Source: Lethocerus indicus (lineage: Eukaryota; Arthropoda; Insecta; Hemiptera; Belostomatidae). From it: DNA of 64,000 nucleotides. The DNA is taken from contig JACDQD010000102.1 of NCBI GenBank assembly GCA_019843655.1, positions 3,667,501 to 3,731,500 of the forward strand. Reading direction: 5' to 3'. The notes under the pieces were generated by a model that saw only the letters and a program-made list of their open reading frames with translations, did no database searches and was not told where the DNA came from. The position numbers were made by a program, and so were the translations under genes. Positions within the stretch are counted from its first letter, which is position 1, and the number at the start of each line of letters is the position of its first letter. Of the stretch, positions 1 to 10,629 are shown in pieces.

Positions 1-749
1 ATGGGACCAACTACCCAGACTATCGGAGCACCTCCTCCGACTGCAGCTAGTGCTCCGACATATACCATCGCTCCTCCCAAAACGGCCCCTGCTCTGAATC
101 GTACTCCCTCCATGACTGTCCAATCTTCAATTCACAACATCACCTACTCGAATGCTATCCCTGCTCCCACCTGCACTATCGCTCCTCCGCCCACGGCCCC
201 AACTATCATAGGCCACAATTCCGTATGCAATACCGCTCCCTCCATCACGGTCCAATCTCCCAGTCGCAATATTACCTGCAAGAAAAATAGTATCGTTGCT
301 CCCACCACCCCTATTGCTCCTCCGATCACGGCGTCTGCTACCGCTCTCACTATTGCTCCACCCTCCATTACAGTCGCCAATTCCATTCGCAACATTGCTC
401 CCTGCAGGTCTGATGCCGCTCCCACCAACACCATCACGCCGCCGACCCCGTTGTTGCCTGTCCCTGTTCACTCCATTGCTGACTCTGCTCCCATTCACGT
501 TGTCCCCTCTTCAGTCACCTCCCGTACCCCTGTTCATATTATCTCACCCTCAACAAACTCTAACCGCCTCGGCATAACCCATCCTCAAATTAAACCTGGA
601 GGGGTGGCTGTCACGGAGGACACCATGAAGGAGTCCGGAATAACGAGAATGAATGTGGCACTTTTTGCCAATAGTGCTGTAAAAAAAATATGGATACATG
701 TATCCTTTGAAAAAGAAGAATTTTATGCAATAGATGATTCTGGAAAAAC
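1..749 (+). CDS. Ankyrin gene, exon 1 of the visible part (low-complexity Ala/Pro/Thr segment)
   Basis: Open frame from base 1 to the donor AAAAC|GTGAGT at 750. It encodes many TIAPP, APT and TVQS words, then a transition to ordered sequence (VKKIWIHVSFEKEEFYAIDD). The exon ends after two bases of a codon, which the next exon completes as ACG (Thr). No acceptor can be seen on the left, so whether this is the first coding exon is unknown. Confidence 0.85.
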
Positions 750-3700
750 GTGAGTAACGTAATAAAATATGAATTTTTAATCGATAGAATAATAATTTGA
801 TGGTTTAAGGAATGACACATTTTTGATAGACATTAATTAAGAATTTTATGACAGGTCACTAATGAAAGCTTTGCGGCAGCCCCTATTTCCTTCAAGATAT
901 ATGGAAGAAATGTATGTTCGTATTGAGCGCGTAAAAAAAGACAATGGTGTTGACTTTTTAAGAAAACGATGCCTTAAAAATCAAAGTGTTCTGTACATTG
1001 CAGCCGTAGAGTGCGCCGAGCAGCCATTATTGGCACGTTACATAACTGATGTGTTAGTTGAGCTTGGTGCTGACCCGGATGAGGTAACAAAATCCGAAAT
1101 TGATATGCATCACATAAATATTATTTGCGTAGGAAACTATTTTTAATGGTTATTGTATTTAGTTAGTGGTCACTTTCATATTTTAGAACTGGATAAAATC
1201 ACCCTCATTTACTACTTTCTTCTGATCTCATAGATGTATCATTATATTATTATAGTGTATAACAATAGTGACAAACAAAAATCAGTTTAACAATTGAAAA
1301 GAGAAAAAATGGTAAATTTATTTATAAATACTGCTATGGAATTCAGAATTCTATATACGCAATTATGAATATGCAATTACTATAGTATAGTAATATATTA
1401 ATAAAAATGTTGTTAATGTTAATAATAATCCAATTAAAAATATTAAAGTTCTTTTCACATTTTCTCAAAATCATGTAGCCTGAATTAGATGTTCTGACTT
1501 TTTTGTTGTAGGTTTATGATGATCAAAATTCACTGCTCCATGTTTTGTGCCAGTGTGGGGATAGCCATGCCAATGTTCTGGCTGAATTGTTAAATGCATT
1601 GGGGCCTAATGGTGGAACATGTTTCAATGTAAATAGGACCAATAAAATGGGGGAAACACCACTTCATGTTGCTGTTCAAATGGCATCCAACAGTATTGCC
1701 ATTGTTAAATTGCTTGTTCACAAGGCCAACATCAAAGCGCAGGTAATTGCTAGGCAGATTGTGATCTAGCTAAGAACTGGATTAAGTTCCAGATATTTGT
1801 TGGGGGCCTGGTAGTATTTGGAATATAATCATTTTTACAGTCTTCTGCCTCCACCCGGTGATTTGATCCTACATACACCGGACCAGTTTTGGCTTATTTC
1901 CATGCTCAGTAGTTTTATTAATTCCATCAATAAATTAGTGAAACACCTACACAGGTTAGTGGCCAATGGAGCACCCTGTCTGCACTGTTACTAACATGCT
2001 CCCTACCTGTATTAATCTAGCCTATTATTCATAAAAATCTGTTTGGTTTCACTTTCCTCACTACATATAAGCCATCAATTCTCGCACAAAAACACAATGT
2101 AATAATATAGTCTCATTTATACACTACATGAGTATGTACACTACTAAAAACTAGAAAAACTAGCTTAAGAACCTAAGACGAACATAAGAACTCGTGTGTC
2201 GATTTCGTGTGTTACTGTCTCCTCTCACTGGTTTGGTCTTTTGCTAGACCGGTGTTGGCTGCTCGCCATCTTCAGTAGCGTTGTTAGTCACTTTTGGCAC
2301 TTTGGATGTTTTTTGGGCATCCTCACTACACTGTCACTGTAACATGTCTGTGGTGATTGTCTGTTTGTCGTGTGTGTATATATACGTGTCTCGTTATTGT
2401 GTTTTGGGACGTGTGGTTTGTCTTCATTGTGTTGAGGGGTGGGTGGGATTTTTGTTAATGGGCTTAAGTAAAAGGGTGGCGGGCGGTGAGGTGCTTTAGT
2501 AGGATTATCGGGGAAAATATGGCGTCGCTTTGGGTATTTATTTTTTCATTTATAATCCGGTTTTGTTTGTGTTTGAAGATCTCTATTATATCCATCTCTT
2601 TGCCTTTCGTGCCTGCGTGTAATAATTTTAATCCCTAAAAATAATACCTAATAATAATCCCTGAAATTATTACACGCAGGCACGAAAGGCTAAGAGATTG
2701 ATATAATAGAGAGTATGGAGATCTTCAAACACAAACAAAACTAGATTATAAATGAAAAAATAAATTCCCAAAGCGACGCCATATTTTCCCCAATAATCCT
2801 GCAAAGCACCTCACCGCCCAACCACCACCACCCCATTAACAAAATCTCCCCCCCTCTATACAAAGGAGATAAACCACACGCCCCCAAAAAACAATAAGGA
2901 GACACGTATATATACACACACGACAAACTGACAACCACCACAGCACAAGTGACAGTGCAGTGAGGATGCCCAAAAAACATCCAAAGTGCCAAAAGTGACT
3001 ACTGAACAACACTACCGAAGATGGCGAGCAGCCGAAACCGGTCTAGGAAAAGACCAAACCAGCGAGAGGAGACAGAAACACACAAAATCTACGGTATTCC
3101 AACCTCGCAAACCACAAAACAGGTTATGTTAAAATAAGAACTGTTAATTGCATTACAAATTAATTTAAATTCTTGCAGGACAATAATGGTTTGACACCTC
3201 TCATGATCTCAGTGCGTGATAATGGAGATCCCTTGATGGTTAAGGTTTTGCTCCAAAATAATTGGGAAAAAGATATTATAAATATGCGAGATAAAGAAAA
3301 CAATACAGCATTGCATTTTGCTGCCTCAAATAATAGAATACCATTGTTTAGACAAAAACAGGTTTGTTATATATAGATATTATTTATCATTTTAAATATT
3401 TTATTGGAGCTGAATAATTATGAGTTGTTCAAAAACAAAAATTCTTTAATGTTTCTGTGGAATAGAATAATCCCATTTCAGAATACATTTGCACTTTAAG
3501 CAACAAAAGTTTTTCAACCTTTCTTATGCTGAATTGAGGTTAATTGGAGCTCAAACTTTGGAAAAGTATACTCCTTTTTTTTTCTTTCTTGTCTATATCT
3601 AATTATTCCTGGGTATTTATGATTCCTGGGTACTTATTATAATAATATTATAAGTCCATTTTGTATGATCAGTCCTAATACTAACAGGGTACAGGTTTGT

Positions 3701-4285
3701 TATGTGTAGCAAGAAGTGAACTGTGATCACTAATAAATGATGTCATTATTCAAAAATGCCTCTAGCTCTTGAGACTCTATGTACCCTCTATATATGAAAT
3801 ATATAACAAAGCAATATAATTTACAGAACCTATGTAAAGCAGAAAAAGACTATTTAAAAAAAGCATTTTAAAAAAATAAATAATTATTGTAGCAAGATAT
3901 TGTTGCTTTCAGGTGATAAGTCTTCTGATGAATTTTGGTGCTGCACATAACTATCGCAACAGGACTGGAAGGGTTGCATTGTGCCTGGTGGATCCGAACA
4001 GAAAGGATGTAAGTTTTTGATAAGATATTATTATGTTTAAATTCCTTTCCATTAAACCTGTGACATCATTTTGCATAAAGCAAATTGAAATATTGAGGAC
4101 CTATCAGTCATAATGATAATGAATTCTGTAAATGTAAACCAACTTTATTGTTCTCTTATATTGGTGGTTTTTTTTATTTAGTATTCTGTTATTTAATCTT
4201 CTGTAATATTTGAAATAATTTCTGAAAACTAATGTTTGAATACTTTATATTGCAGGAAATCAGGAGGATAATTCAACGTAAATAA
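1..4285 (+). CDS. Ankyrin-repeat protein, IkB-like architecture, 3' part of a six-exon model (5' end outside window)
   Basis: Six exons (1-749, 855-1083, 1512-1742, 3179-3361, 3913-4008, 4256-4285) join through GT..AG introns of 105, 428, 1436, 551 and 247 bp into one open frame of 505 residues ending at TAA. Residues 1 to about 200 are Ala/Pro/Thr/Ser-rich low complexity. From about 200 the protein becomes globular, and from about 300 it shows ankyrin repeats with the usual turns: LYIAAVE..VLVELGADPD, LLHVLCQCGD..NVNRTNKM, GETPLHVAVQ..VKLLVHKA, GLTPLMISVRD..VKVLLQ and NTALHFAASN..ISLLMNFGA. The last, TGRVALCLVDPN, is a degenerate half repeat. Ankyrin repeats bind proteins; a long disordered N-terminus plus a C-terminal ankyrin array with longer-than-usual loops recalls nuclear IkB proteins (Bcl-3/IkB-zeta; insect pickle or charon) or the C-terminus of Relish-type factors. 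That family placement is inference. No Rel homology domain is visible. The ATG at base 1 sits on the window edge and need not be the start. Confidence 0.88.
109..420 (+). repeat. Degenerate coding repeat, three units of about 123-132 bp
   Basis: The words MTVQSSIHNIT, ITVQSPSRNIT and ITVANSIRNIA begin at residues 38, 82 and 123, each followed by an APT/TIAPP-like segment. The 41- to 44-residue spacing and the matching DNA (CCCTCCAT.AC.GTC) indicate an internally duplicated, slowly decaying tandem repeat inside the first exon. Confidence 0.7.
855..1083 (+). CDS. Ankyrin gene, exon 2
   Basis: Acceptor ATGACAG| at 853-854 and donor GATGAG|GTAACA at 1084. It reads TSLMKALRQPLF... and carries the first ankyrin-like unit with LYIAAVE and LVELGADPDE. 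It ends on a codon boundary. Frame continuity with exons 1 and 3 supports the model. Confidence 0.87.
1512..1742 (+). CDS. Ankyrin gene, exon 3 (two ankyrin repeats)
   Basis: Acceptor TTTTTTGTTGTAG| and donor GCGCAG|GTAATT bound exactly 77 codons, phase 0 at both ends. It holds an ankyrin repeat with LLHVLCQCGDSHANVLAELL and the start of a canonical one, GETPLHVAVQ..IVKLLVHKANI. The 1.4-kb intron that follows contains the foldback element. Confidence 0.9.
2203..3088. mobile_element. Foldback (long inverted-repeat) element in intron 3
   Basis: The left arm (about 2203-2630) and right arm (about 2664-3088) are inverted copies of each other along almost their whole length, around a ~33-bp AT-rich centre. 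Outer ends share TCTCCTCTC.CTGGTTTGGTC, the TAGACCGG core and CTCGCCATCTTC; inner ends share CCTGCGTGTAATAATTT. The arms differ by scattered substitutions and small indels, so the copy is not recent. No transposase frame is present, so it is non-autonomous. Target-site duplications could not be fixed because the exact ends are unclear. Confidence 0.85.
3179..3361 (+). CDS. Ankyrin gene, exon 4
   Basis: Acceptor AAATTCTTGCAG| and donor AAACAG|GTTTGT bound 61 codons, phase 0 at both ends. It encodes DNNGLTPLMISVRDNGDPLM and DKENNTALHFAASNNRIPLF, two ankyrin repeat cores. Confidence 0.9.
3913..4008 (+). CDS. Ankyrin gene, exon 5
   Basis: Acceptor TTGCTTTCAG| and donor AAGGAT|GTAAGT bound 32 codons, phase 0. 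It encodes VISLLMNFGAAHNYRNRTGR, the second helix and loop of an ankyrin repeat, then a degenerate terminal half repeat. It is too short to appear as a free-standing ORF and is recognised from splice sites plus frame. Confidence 0.85.
4256..4285 (+). CDS. Ankyrin gene, terminal coding exon
   Basis: Acceptor TTATATTGCAG| is followed by nine codons (EIRRIIQRK) and TAA. The basic C-terminal helix closes the last ankyrin half repeat. AATAAA words at 4331 and 4491 lie downstream as candidate poly(A) signals. Confidence 0.8.
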   Translation, partial: EIRRIIQRK

Positions 4286-5970
4286 ATTTACCCAAAAATG
4301 TGAACCATGTTTGCTCAATAAGAATATTAAAATAAATTTAATTTAAATGAATGTATTTTTAGAAAAAAATTAGCATTATGTTTTGTGGTTTAATGTTTTG
4401 ATTGATGTCAGGTTAGATTTTTGTATATATTTTGCTCTTGACATTCAAACAATGTGATAGGCTTATACAAATTTTAATTATGTGTTGTGAAATAAATGTT
4501 TTAAATAGAAAAAAAATAGAATTGAGCTGTTTAAATTTGATTACAATGGAATTTGTCCACATTGAGTGCTATTATGTAACATTTCCCTCTTAGGCATTGA
4601 TTTTGGTTAAACTGCAGGATGAAAGTCAAGGGCTAATTGTATATTGCTTACTAATTCACAATGTGTTGATTAGTGTAATAATATTATATATGAACTGTGT
4701 ATACTTCTCTTCTGTTTGTAATGTTTAGATATTTGTTGTTCTTAGAAAAAGAACATTGTTTGCTAAAGCTTTCTTAATTTTTTTTATTTTTTTAAATAAA
4801 ATTACGTAGGTAAATATATGTTTCATAATCACAATAATGAAAAAAAAAATATATATTTGTACTTGATATTATAAGCTGAATTAAAGAATTATTTTTAATA
4901 TTTCTATAATATAATTCACTGAAAAGTGACTGTTTAATGATTATGATAATAGTGATTAAGATAATTTATGAGAATGATCATTTTGTACAGTGTTTTGATT
5001 TTATTTGTATATATACCTTAATTTTAGTTTAACAACATATATTGCAGATATACCTTTTTATTGTTATTTTATTCAATTTTTATATGTTTTTATTCATTTC
5101 ATTAGTAGTTCAAAATATATATGTGATTCTTAAATGTACACTTCCCTCTGGAACTTATCTGTATTTGTTTTGTTGATAAGTGGAAATGATTCAGAAGATG
5201 TTTTACAGTGTATTTGCAGTGTTTTGTGTATAACTTCTGTAAGTATGCTAGTAAAGATCATTTGTCTGTCAGGAGTTGTCAAGCAAAATATTGGTGTCCC
5301 TAGCTATTCCAAGTTTAACTTTTTAAGGTTATACCATAGAAGTATTACAATTGTTAAGTGCCATGTTGAGTTAAGAAATTATATATTATATATGTAATGA
5401 GATGTATATAAGTAAATCACATACAAGTAATAATAATAATATTGGTTTTCACTAATAATTGAACTCGAAATAATATCATACATCACTATGTAATATCACT
5501 TAAGTTTATAATGCTAAAACAGTACTAAAAAGATTAGAATAGTCTAAATTTTGTATATACTTGAACTATTTTTCATAATTTATAACTTCATTATATTTTT
5601 TATTTAAAATACCAAGTGGAGAATATTTTAAACATAAATAGGACATTACATTACTGTTGCTCATCATATCTAAAACTCCAAAATAAGGGCAATAATAATT
5701 AAAAAATACATTTCATGGGCTGAATTATAATTACTTAGGGGTTCTATCAAAACTGAATGGTTTCACAAAGTTTTATATTTTCTGCAAATTATACTAACAC
5801 TATTTTTTATAATTATTCTAATTTATACATTTAAAATTGAAATTTAATAGCCTGTTTCTGGTGCTGTAGCAATAATTTCTGAGTTATTAATATTAAATTA
5901 AACTAAAATGTATTTGTCAATGTAATCTAATTGGCATTGCCATTTAGTGGTTTTCATCTTGGCTTGTGTC
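4286..5970. other. AT-rich, CpG-poor 3' flank, no gene seen
   Basis: About 1.7 kb dominated by A/T runs with almost no CG dinucleotides. The open frame at 5134-5397 is hydrophobic, has no splice context and follows the local base bias. The stretch probably holds the 3' UTR and intergenic DNA. Confidence 0.6.
4331..4336 (+). terminator. Candidate poly(A) signal of the ankyrin gene
   Basis: AATAAA lies 45 bp after the stop codon; a second AATAAA at 4491-4496 is followed by an A-rich stretch. Either could end the 3' UTR. The choice cannot be made without transcript data. Confidence 0.4.
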
Positions 5971-5979
5971 GCTCTCTGC

Positions 5980-6152
5980 ACTTGATTGGTCGAATGAGAT
6001 TTAGTCGCCGCCATTTTAAAGAACAAATTGCAGAACTAGTAATCGCCTTTTTGAAGCTTCGCTATTATTTCAATTTAGGTTTTGTCTGTGCCGTATTTTA
6101 AATGTTTCTTGCCGCGGAAAACCAATACGGTATTCAATATACGTGTATTTCG
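5980..6152 (+). promoter_or_regulatory. Promoter-like patch at the CpG transition
   Basis: An ATTGG (inverted CCAAT) box at about 5986, a GCCGCCATTTT word (YY1/Pho-like, GCCAT core) near 6007, and an abrupt rise in CpG. It sits about 1.7 kb past the end of the ankyrin gene. Direction is uncertain: the GCCAT element can act either way. No TATA box is obvious. Confidence 0.35.
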
Positions 6153-6232
6153 ATGGAATTCAATGTATTCTCAAATCCGCCAACAGGAATCCTTCACGCT
6201 TCACCCTTATTCGCTGTTCCTACAAAGTTAAG
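6153..6232 (+). CDS. Possible first coding exon, weak
   Basis: ATGGAATTC... opens a 26-codon frame (MEFNVFSNPPTGILHASPLF...) that reaches a moderate donor, TTAAG|GTAATC, one codon before an in-frame TAA. It lies just after the promoter-like patch. It ends two bases into a codon. Its phase would fit the one fully open frame of 26463-26663, but that join then meets TGA at the junction with 51511, so the two gene models conflict. It may equally be non-coding leader or chance. No protein family is recognised. Confidence 0.2.
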
Positions 6233-6234
6233 GT

Positions 6235-7740
6235 AATCGTATTAAAATAAAACTACAGCTCGTCAGAGCTGATTATATTTTGTTATTTGTTCATGATGTA
6301 TCGACCAATACCAAATCAAATATGGATAGTATATTATCAGATCAACTTAGAAAAACTAGCTTGGTCGGAATATAAGCGGTTCGTATATGAGGACAGGACC
6401 TACTTATATATTGTGCTAAGAATTTGTTTTATTTATTTCGTATTTAAAGAGAGAAATGTACGAAAACTGGATTCGGAATGACTTTTAAACAGTTTTCAAC
6501 TATTTTCTCACCATTCATCAACAAATCGTGTTAAACTCTCGATTCATACAACTCTTAACTTGTTGAATATGTGTACTGATTGCATCTTTTGTTTTTTCCC
6601 CAAATATGTTTTAATAAGAAAAAACATTCGTCCAGCATCGTCCGGATTCACAGAATTGTTTTGGAAAGGCCTCCCTAACATAGATTTCTTGGAAGAGGTT
6701 CAATATTTTCTACATATCGATCGGTTATGGAGTAGGTTCTGGAAACCCTAAAATGTTTGCGTTCTAACAGTGCGTCGAACGGACACATTCGAGGTTATTG
6801 CACTAAGAATAATCACATCTCAAAATGTGCAGTATCGCAATTTTCAGTGTAAAATTTTCCCGCAATCGGGAAATTTTCTTGCCACATGGAAGACGCATTT
6901 TTTTTATTATGCATACGGTGTAGACGATAACAAAAAAGTAGAACTTTAATTTTATTCAAGGTAAACATTTATTCACCTAAAATCTAAAGTGGAGGATATA
7001 TGAATGTTTTTATGGCATTTTAAGAATAAAATTGGTTTTTCTAATATGGTATATTAATAATATTTCAACATTTGAAAATAGTTAATGAAATACAATATTC
7101 ATACTTATCCAAACGCATTTATTTAAGTTTTATTGGGTTCAAGGAAATGTCAGATTTTATTGACTTTTTCAAATTCCGAATTCATTTTGCATATAACAAG
7201 GAATATTTCTTTTCTCAAAGCATTTTTACAATCTTGCAATAATGTGTCGTTTAAATCGAAATTCGTTCATTGGATAAAGATTTCATTCAACCATATTCGA
7301 GAAATGTATCGATTTTTAACAATAATGTCTTATCGTTTGGTATTGGGACGCCGAATCTTTCTGGGGATTTTAATGAGAATTTGTTGCTTTTCGTCATGTT
7401 CAGCGAAACTCAAGTCAAGTAAGTATAGTATAGTAGTCAAGTAAGATAATTCTCCTGTCACTGCATATTTACTCGTCTGGTTCTGCCTTCTATGGAGTAC
7501 TCGATTCTGCTAATAACGTATTGGAAATACTTTGGCAATAATGTTGGAGTTTATTTGTATAACTTGTACTTAATTCGGACCATAAAGAGCTATTGATTTG
7601 TGAAAGGATAAGGGATAGAACAGAAACAATAAATACCTTTAGCTGTATATGTGGTAGGCCCGGGAAATCTGTATACTTCTATCCCTGTACAATTTAATAT
7701 GTCTATAGAATATTTGTTATATTAAACTATATATTTATTT
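6235..7740. other. Non-coding, no gene recognised
   Basis: Mixed AT-rich sequence. The frame at 7133-7444 (103 residues) has no splice context and no recognisable domain. No repeat structure beyond short A/T runs was seen. Confidence 0.5.
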
Positions 7741-7742
7741 CG

Positions 7743-8470
7743 TGTTGGGGCGCGGGTGGAGTCAATTATTCGCTTGGAACATCATCTTTCGTAGAATTTA
7801 CTACAATTTGTATTCCTATAACAAGATATATATTGTGGGTCTATTTTAAGATAACTGTCGGGAAAGGTTCAGAACGCGCCTCCAAGAATAAGTCAATATT
7901 CCGTTTCAACTCAATGATTTGGAGTCACACTGGACCCATCTCGTGAACGAAGTAGTGACCGCTTTGAGTTAGGGACAAACCTTCTCCTAACACTGGTCTT
8001 CTATTTTCTTTCTTTTTTTTATCTAGACGTCGTTACAGATTTTGACATTGTTGAAACAACGTTCTTTAAACTGCCGCAGTTTCATTCACCATCCGTTGAA
8101 ATTCAACTTTGTCGGGATTTAACCAAATAAGATGTCGAGTGAAACATACAACATATTTATAGAATTACAACAATAAACTTTGCTTTAAGAGACGAACAAC
8201 TATTGTTTTAGAATGGTATATTAATCATAAAACAGTTCAATTATTTTACGACAAAATCCCCAACTATAATTACTCCTTCCTGAATAGCTAATACGTGCTG
8301 CACCGTTTCCACGTAACGTTATCACGCTCGGTTTTCTAAACCATACGTTATAAAAGGTAATTTTAGCCGCGAAATAATATTGGAAGTTATAAAACACAAA
8401 ACTGGAGAGCGCCGTCGGCAGCTGAGTGAGGTCTCTGAATGAGACGCCCCAACACTGCTAGAATATTTGA
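7743..8470. repeat. Possible degenerate LTR-like or inverted-repeat remnant
   Basis: GTGTTGGGGCG occurs on the plus strand at 7743 and on the minus strand at 8441-8451. GGGTGGAGTC-like words lie next to both, in different order. On the minus strand the segment from 8451 to about 8115 starts TGTTG and ends CCCGACA, as retroviral-type LTRs do, with a TTTATTGTTG-like stretch inside. No second LTR, primer-binding site or polymerase frame is visible, so this may be a solo-LTR relic or chance. Confidence 0.25.
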
Positions 8471-10270
8471 GTCCACCCTTGAGACGTCGCCTCCATTCCC
8501 TTTTTATCGAGGTAGACCATTCGCTCTAATTTCGACTTTAAATTTGGGTCATTAATATTTACACTTACGGATTCAAATGTAATATGTCCAGTATTTAAAA
8601 GTGATTTTAGGTCCCCGAACGTGTTATGTGAACGACACGTCTTTTTTTAATGACTTTTTTTTGGGCGCAATTTTGTTTCATCTGTTATGCGTCACGTGGG
8701 TTTTTATATTGTCCTATTATAAATGTAATAAATTCGACATAATATATTTGAGTTTTTAATCTGTTACATTTTAGGTAACTATTGGGGGGGGGGGACGGTT
8801 TGGAATACCATTATTCCTACTTCTTGGCTGATTTGTTCTCTTTTAATGTGTCTTGGAGCCATAGTTGTAGCCTATCCCAACAGAGACAGTTGTCGAGGAA
8901 TGTTTCGTCTCTTATCATAGCGAGCCTGAAATCAAGTTATTTTCCATCACGATTTCAGGTTTCCAGTACATTCTACATTACAAGAAGGTTGGATTAGGCG
9001 AGCTATTATTTCATTCACAACAAATAACGGACGGACCTTTAATTATAGGACGGGACTTAGCAATGCTGGTGACTTTCTGCTAACGAACGTTAGGTGCTTT
9101 CTCATTGAACAGGAAAGTTAATTTAGTTGAAATTTATACCTAGATGATAGATGATATATAAAAAACTATTACCGTTGATCTCGAAAACGTCAGGGAGGTT
9201 TTGTGAACAGACGGGAGTTCTTAATAATAACATTTTAGAGAGGAGAAGTATTTAAAATTTGCACCGGAAATAATTTCAAATATGGCGTAAAATCGACCAG
9301 GTTACCAGGTTCATCGAACCTTTCTTTGAGCGGGTCGTTAAGAAAAGACCGATAATCAGGTGACGTTCGTTAGTCCCAACAAAGACCATTAGAACACGTT
9401 CTGTTCCCACCATTATTATCTATTTCAATGTTTGTTATGTTCTTGTTAATTTTCTGTATATTTATATCGATAAATAAATACTTACGAGAAAATGTATTAA
9501 GCCAAAAATTAATCTGGGGAATCGGTGTTTTCTATCGATTGCGCACGATAAATCGAAATTGAATAGCGAGAAAACGTTTTTGTATTCAATGCAAATTAGG
9601 GTTCTTGAATACATTTGAATAAATCTTGATATTATAGATAACAAAAAATGGATCCATTTTTTGAACTGAAGCGGAAGAAATTTACAACACAAAATTGTAT
9701 CAATTTACTTAGGTCATTGAAGTATAATAATGGAAAATCAATCAAAACTAGGCCAGTTGAAGTAGCCTTTTAATTGGGTATCGCCAATGATTACAGAACG
9801 CAAATGTTATTGGTTTCAACAGTGTACGCCAATCATCGTTAGTAACTTATTCACGCCCTCCAATGCTGTAGTTTCGATATATTACAGGTTATCACGTACA
9901 AGTAGGATATTTGTTCATGTTAAGAGGATCACTTATGTATTTAACATCATACTACAGCAGGCATACATTATTTTATCCCCGAAATCGTGTATAGGCTCAG
10001 TTGGAGATTATAATAAAAGATTCGGTCTTTTTTTTTGTTTTTTTTTCTTTAAAATCTAATGTACTTGGCTCCACGTACTCCTCTCCAGTTCAGTGTCTGG
10101 CCATCTTCAGTAGAGTCCCGTCGGTAGGTGGTTGGGGCACTTAGTTATTAATAGGTAGCTTTTGTCGCCGTGACGCTCGGGCGAAATTCTGGCTGGCCAC
10201 CACTACCTGCTAATAGTCGGGCGCCTCAAAATTGTAATTAATTCCTGTAAACAGTTATTGATAGGCGGGG
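8471..10270. other. Non-coding, G homopolymer and DRE palindrome
   Basis: Contains an 11-base G run (8784-8794) and the perfect palindrome TATCGATA (9465-9472), the consensus DREF/BEAF-type element, with a second ATCGAT at 9535. The remaining open frames lack splice support. A relic of the foldback family (GGCCATCTTCAGTAG) lies at 10099-10113. Confidence 0.45.
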
Positions 10271-10321
10271 TTATTGGTCGTCGAGTGTTGTTGTATCTCT
10301 CTGGCGGTGTGGTGGGCGCTG

Positions 10322-10341
10322 TTGTGTGTGTGTGTGTGTGG
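10322..10341. repeat. (GT)n microsatellite
   Basis: About nine uninterrupted GT units in the GC-rich candidate promoter block. Confidence 0.9.
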
Positions 10342-10551
10342 GAGGGCGCGGTTTGGCTGGCTGTCCCCGTCGCGGCGTGGTGGTGGCCGCCTCAGTAGTG
10401 GGCCAGCCCCAGAGCCAGCCACGCACTCCGCCGCTCTACACTCCCCCTACTATCACACTCGCGTGCCCTCTGTGCGTACATAAAAATTTATTATGTGATA
10501 ACCCGGTAATTGTTGTTTTTGTTGTAAGCACGAAAGTGATATACGCCTTGA

Positions 10552-10585
<34 letters not shown>

Positions 10586-10586
10586 G
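10552..10586. repeat. (GA)n microsatellite
   Basis: About 17 GA units with one GGG interruption. GAGAG words are substrates for GAGA-factor/CLAMP-type proteins in insects; function here is inference. Confidence 0.9.
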
Positions 10587-10629
10587 CAAGGACGGACCCG
10601 GGCTGTATGCGGATGCCCTCCAGAAAGGT

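Larger units (their letters stand above)
10271..10627 (+). promoter_or_regulatory. Candidate promoter and 5' leader exon
   Basis: A GC-rich block within AT-rich surroundings contains a (GT)n run (10322-10341), an Inr-like CCTCAGTAGT near 10391, a CATAAAAATTTATTATG homeodomain-type site, a (GA)n array (10552-10586) and, at its end, a strong donor CAGAAAG|GTAAAC (10628). This layout suits a transcription start with GA-rich 5' UTR and a spliced leader. Short ATGs occur but no long frame reaches the donor. No DPE or TATA box is clear, so the call is tentative. Confidence 0.3.

Noticed and set aside
2281..2992. Two mirrored hydrophobic ORFs (2281-2499 plus, 2741-2992 minus) sharing CLSCVYIYVS-type sequence.
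   Set aside because: They are the same DNA read from the two arms of the foldback element; the similarity comes from the inverted repeat, not from paralogous genes.
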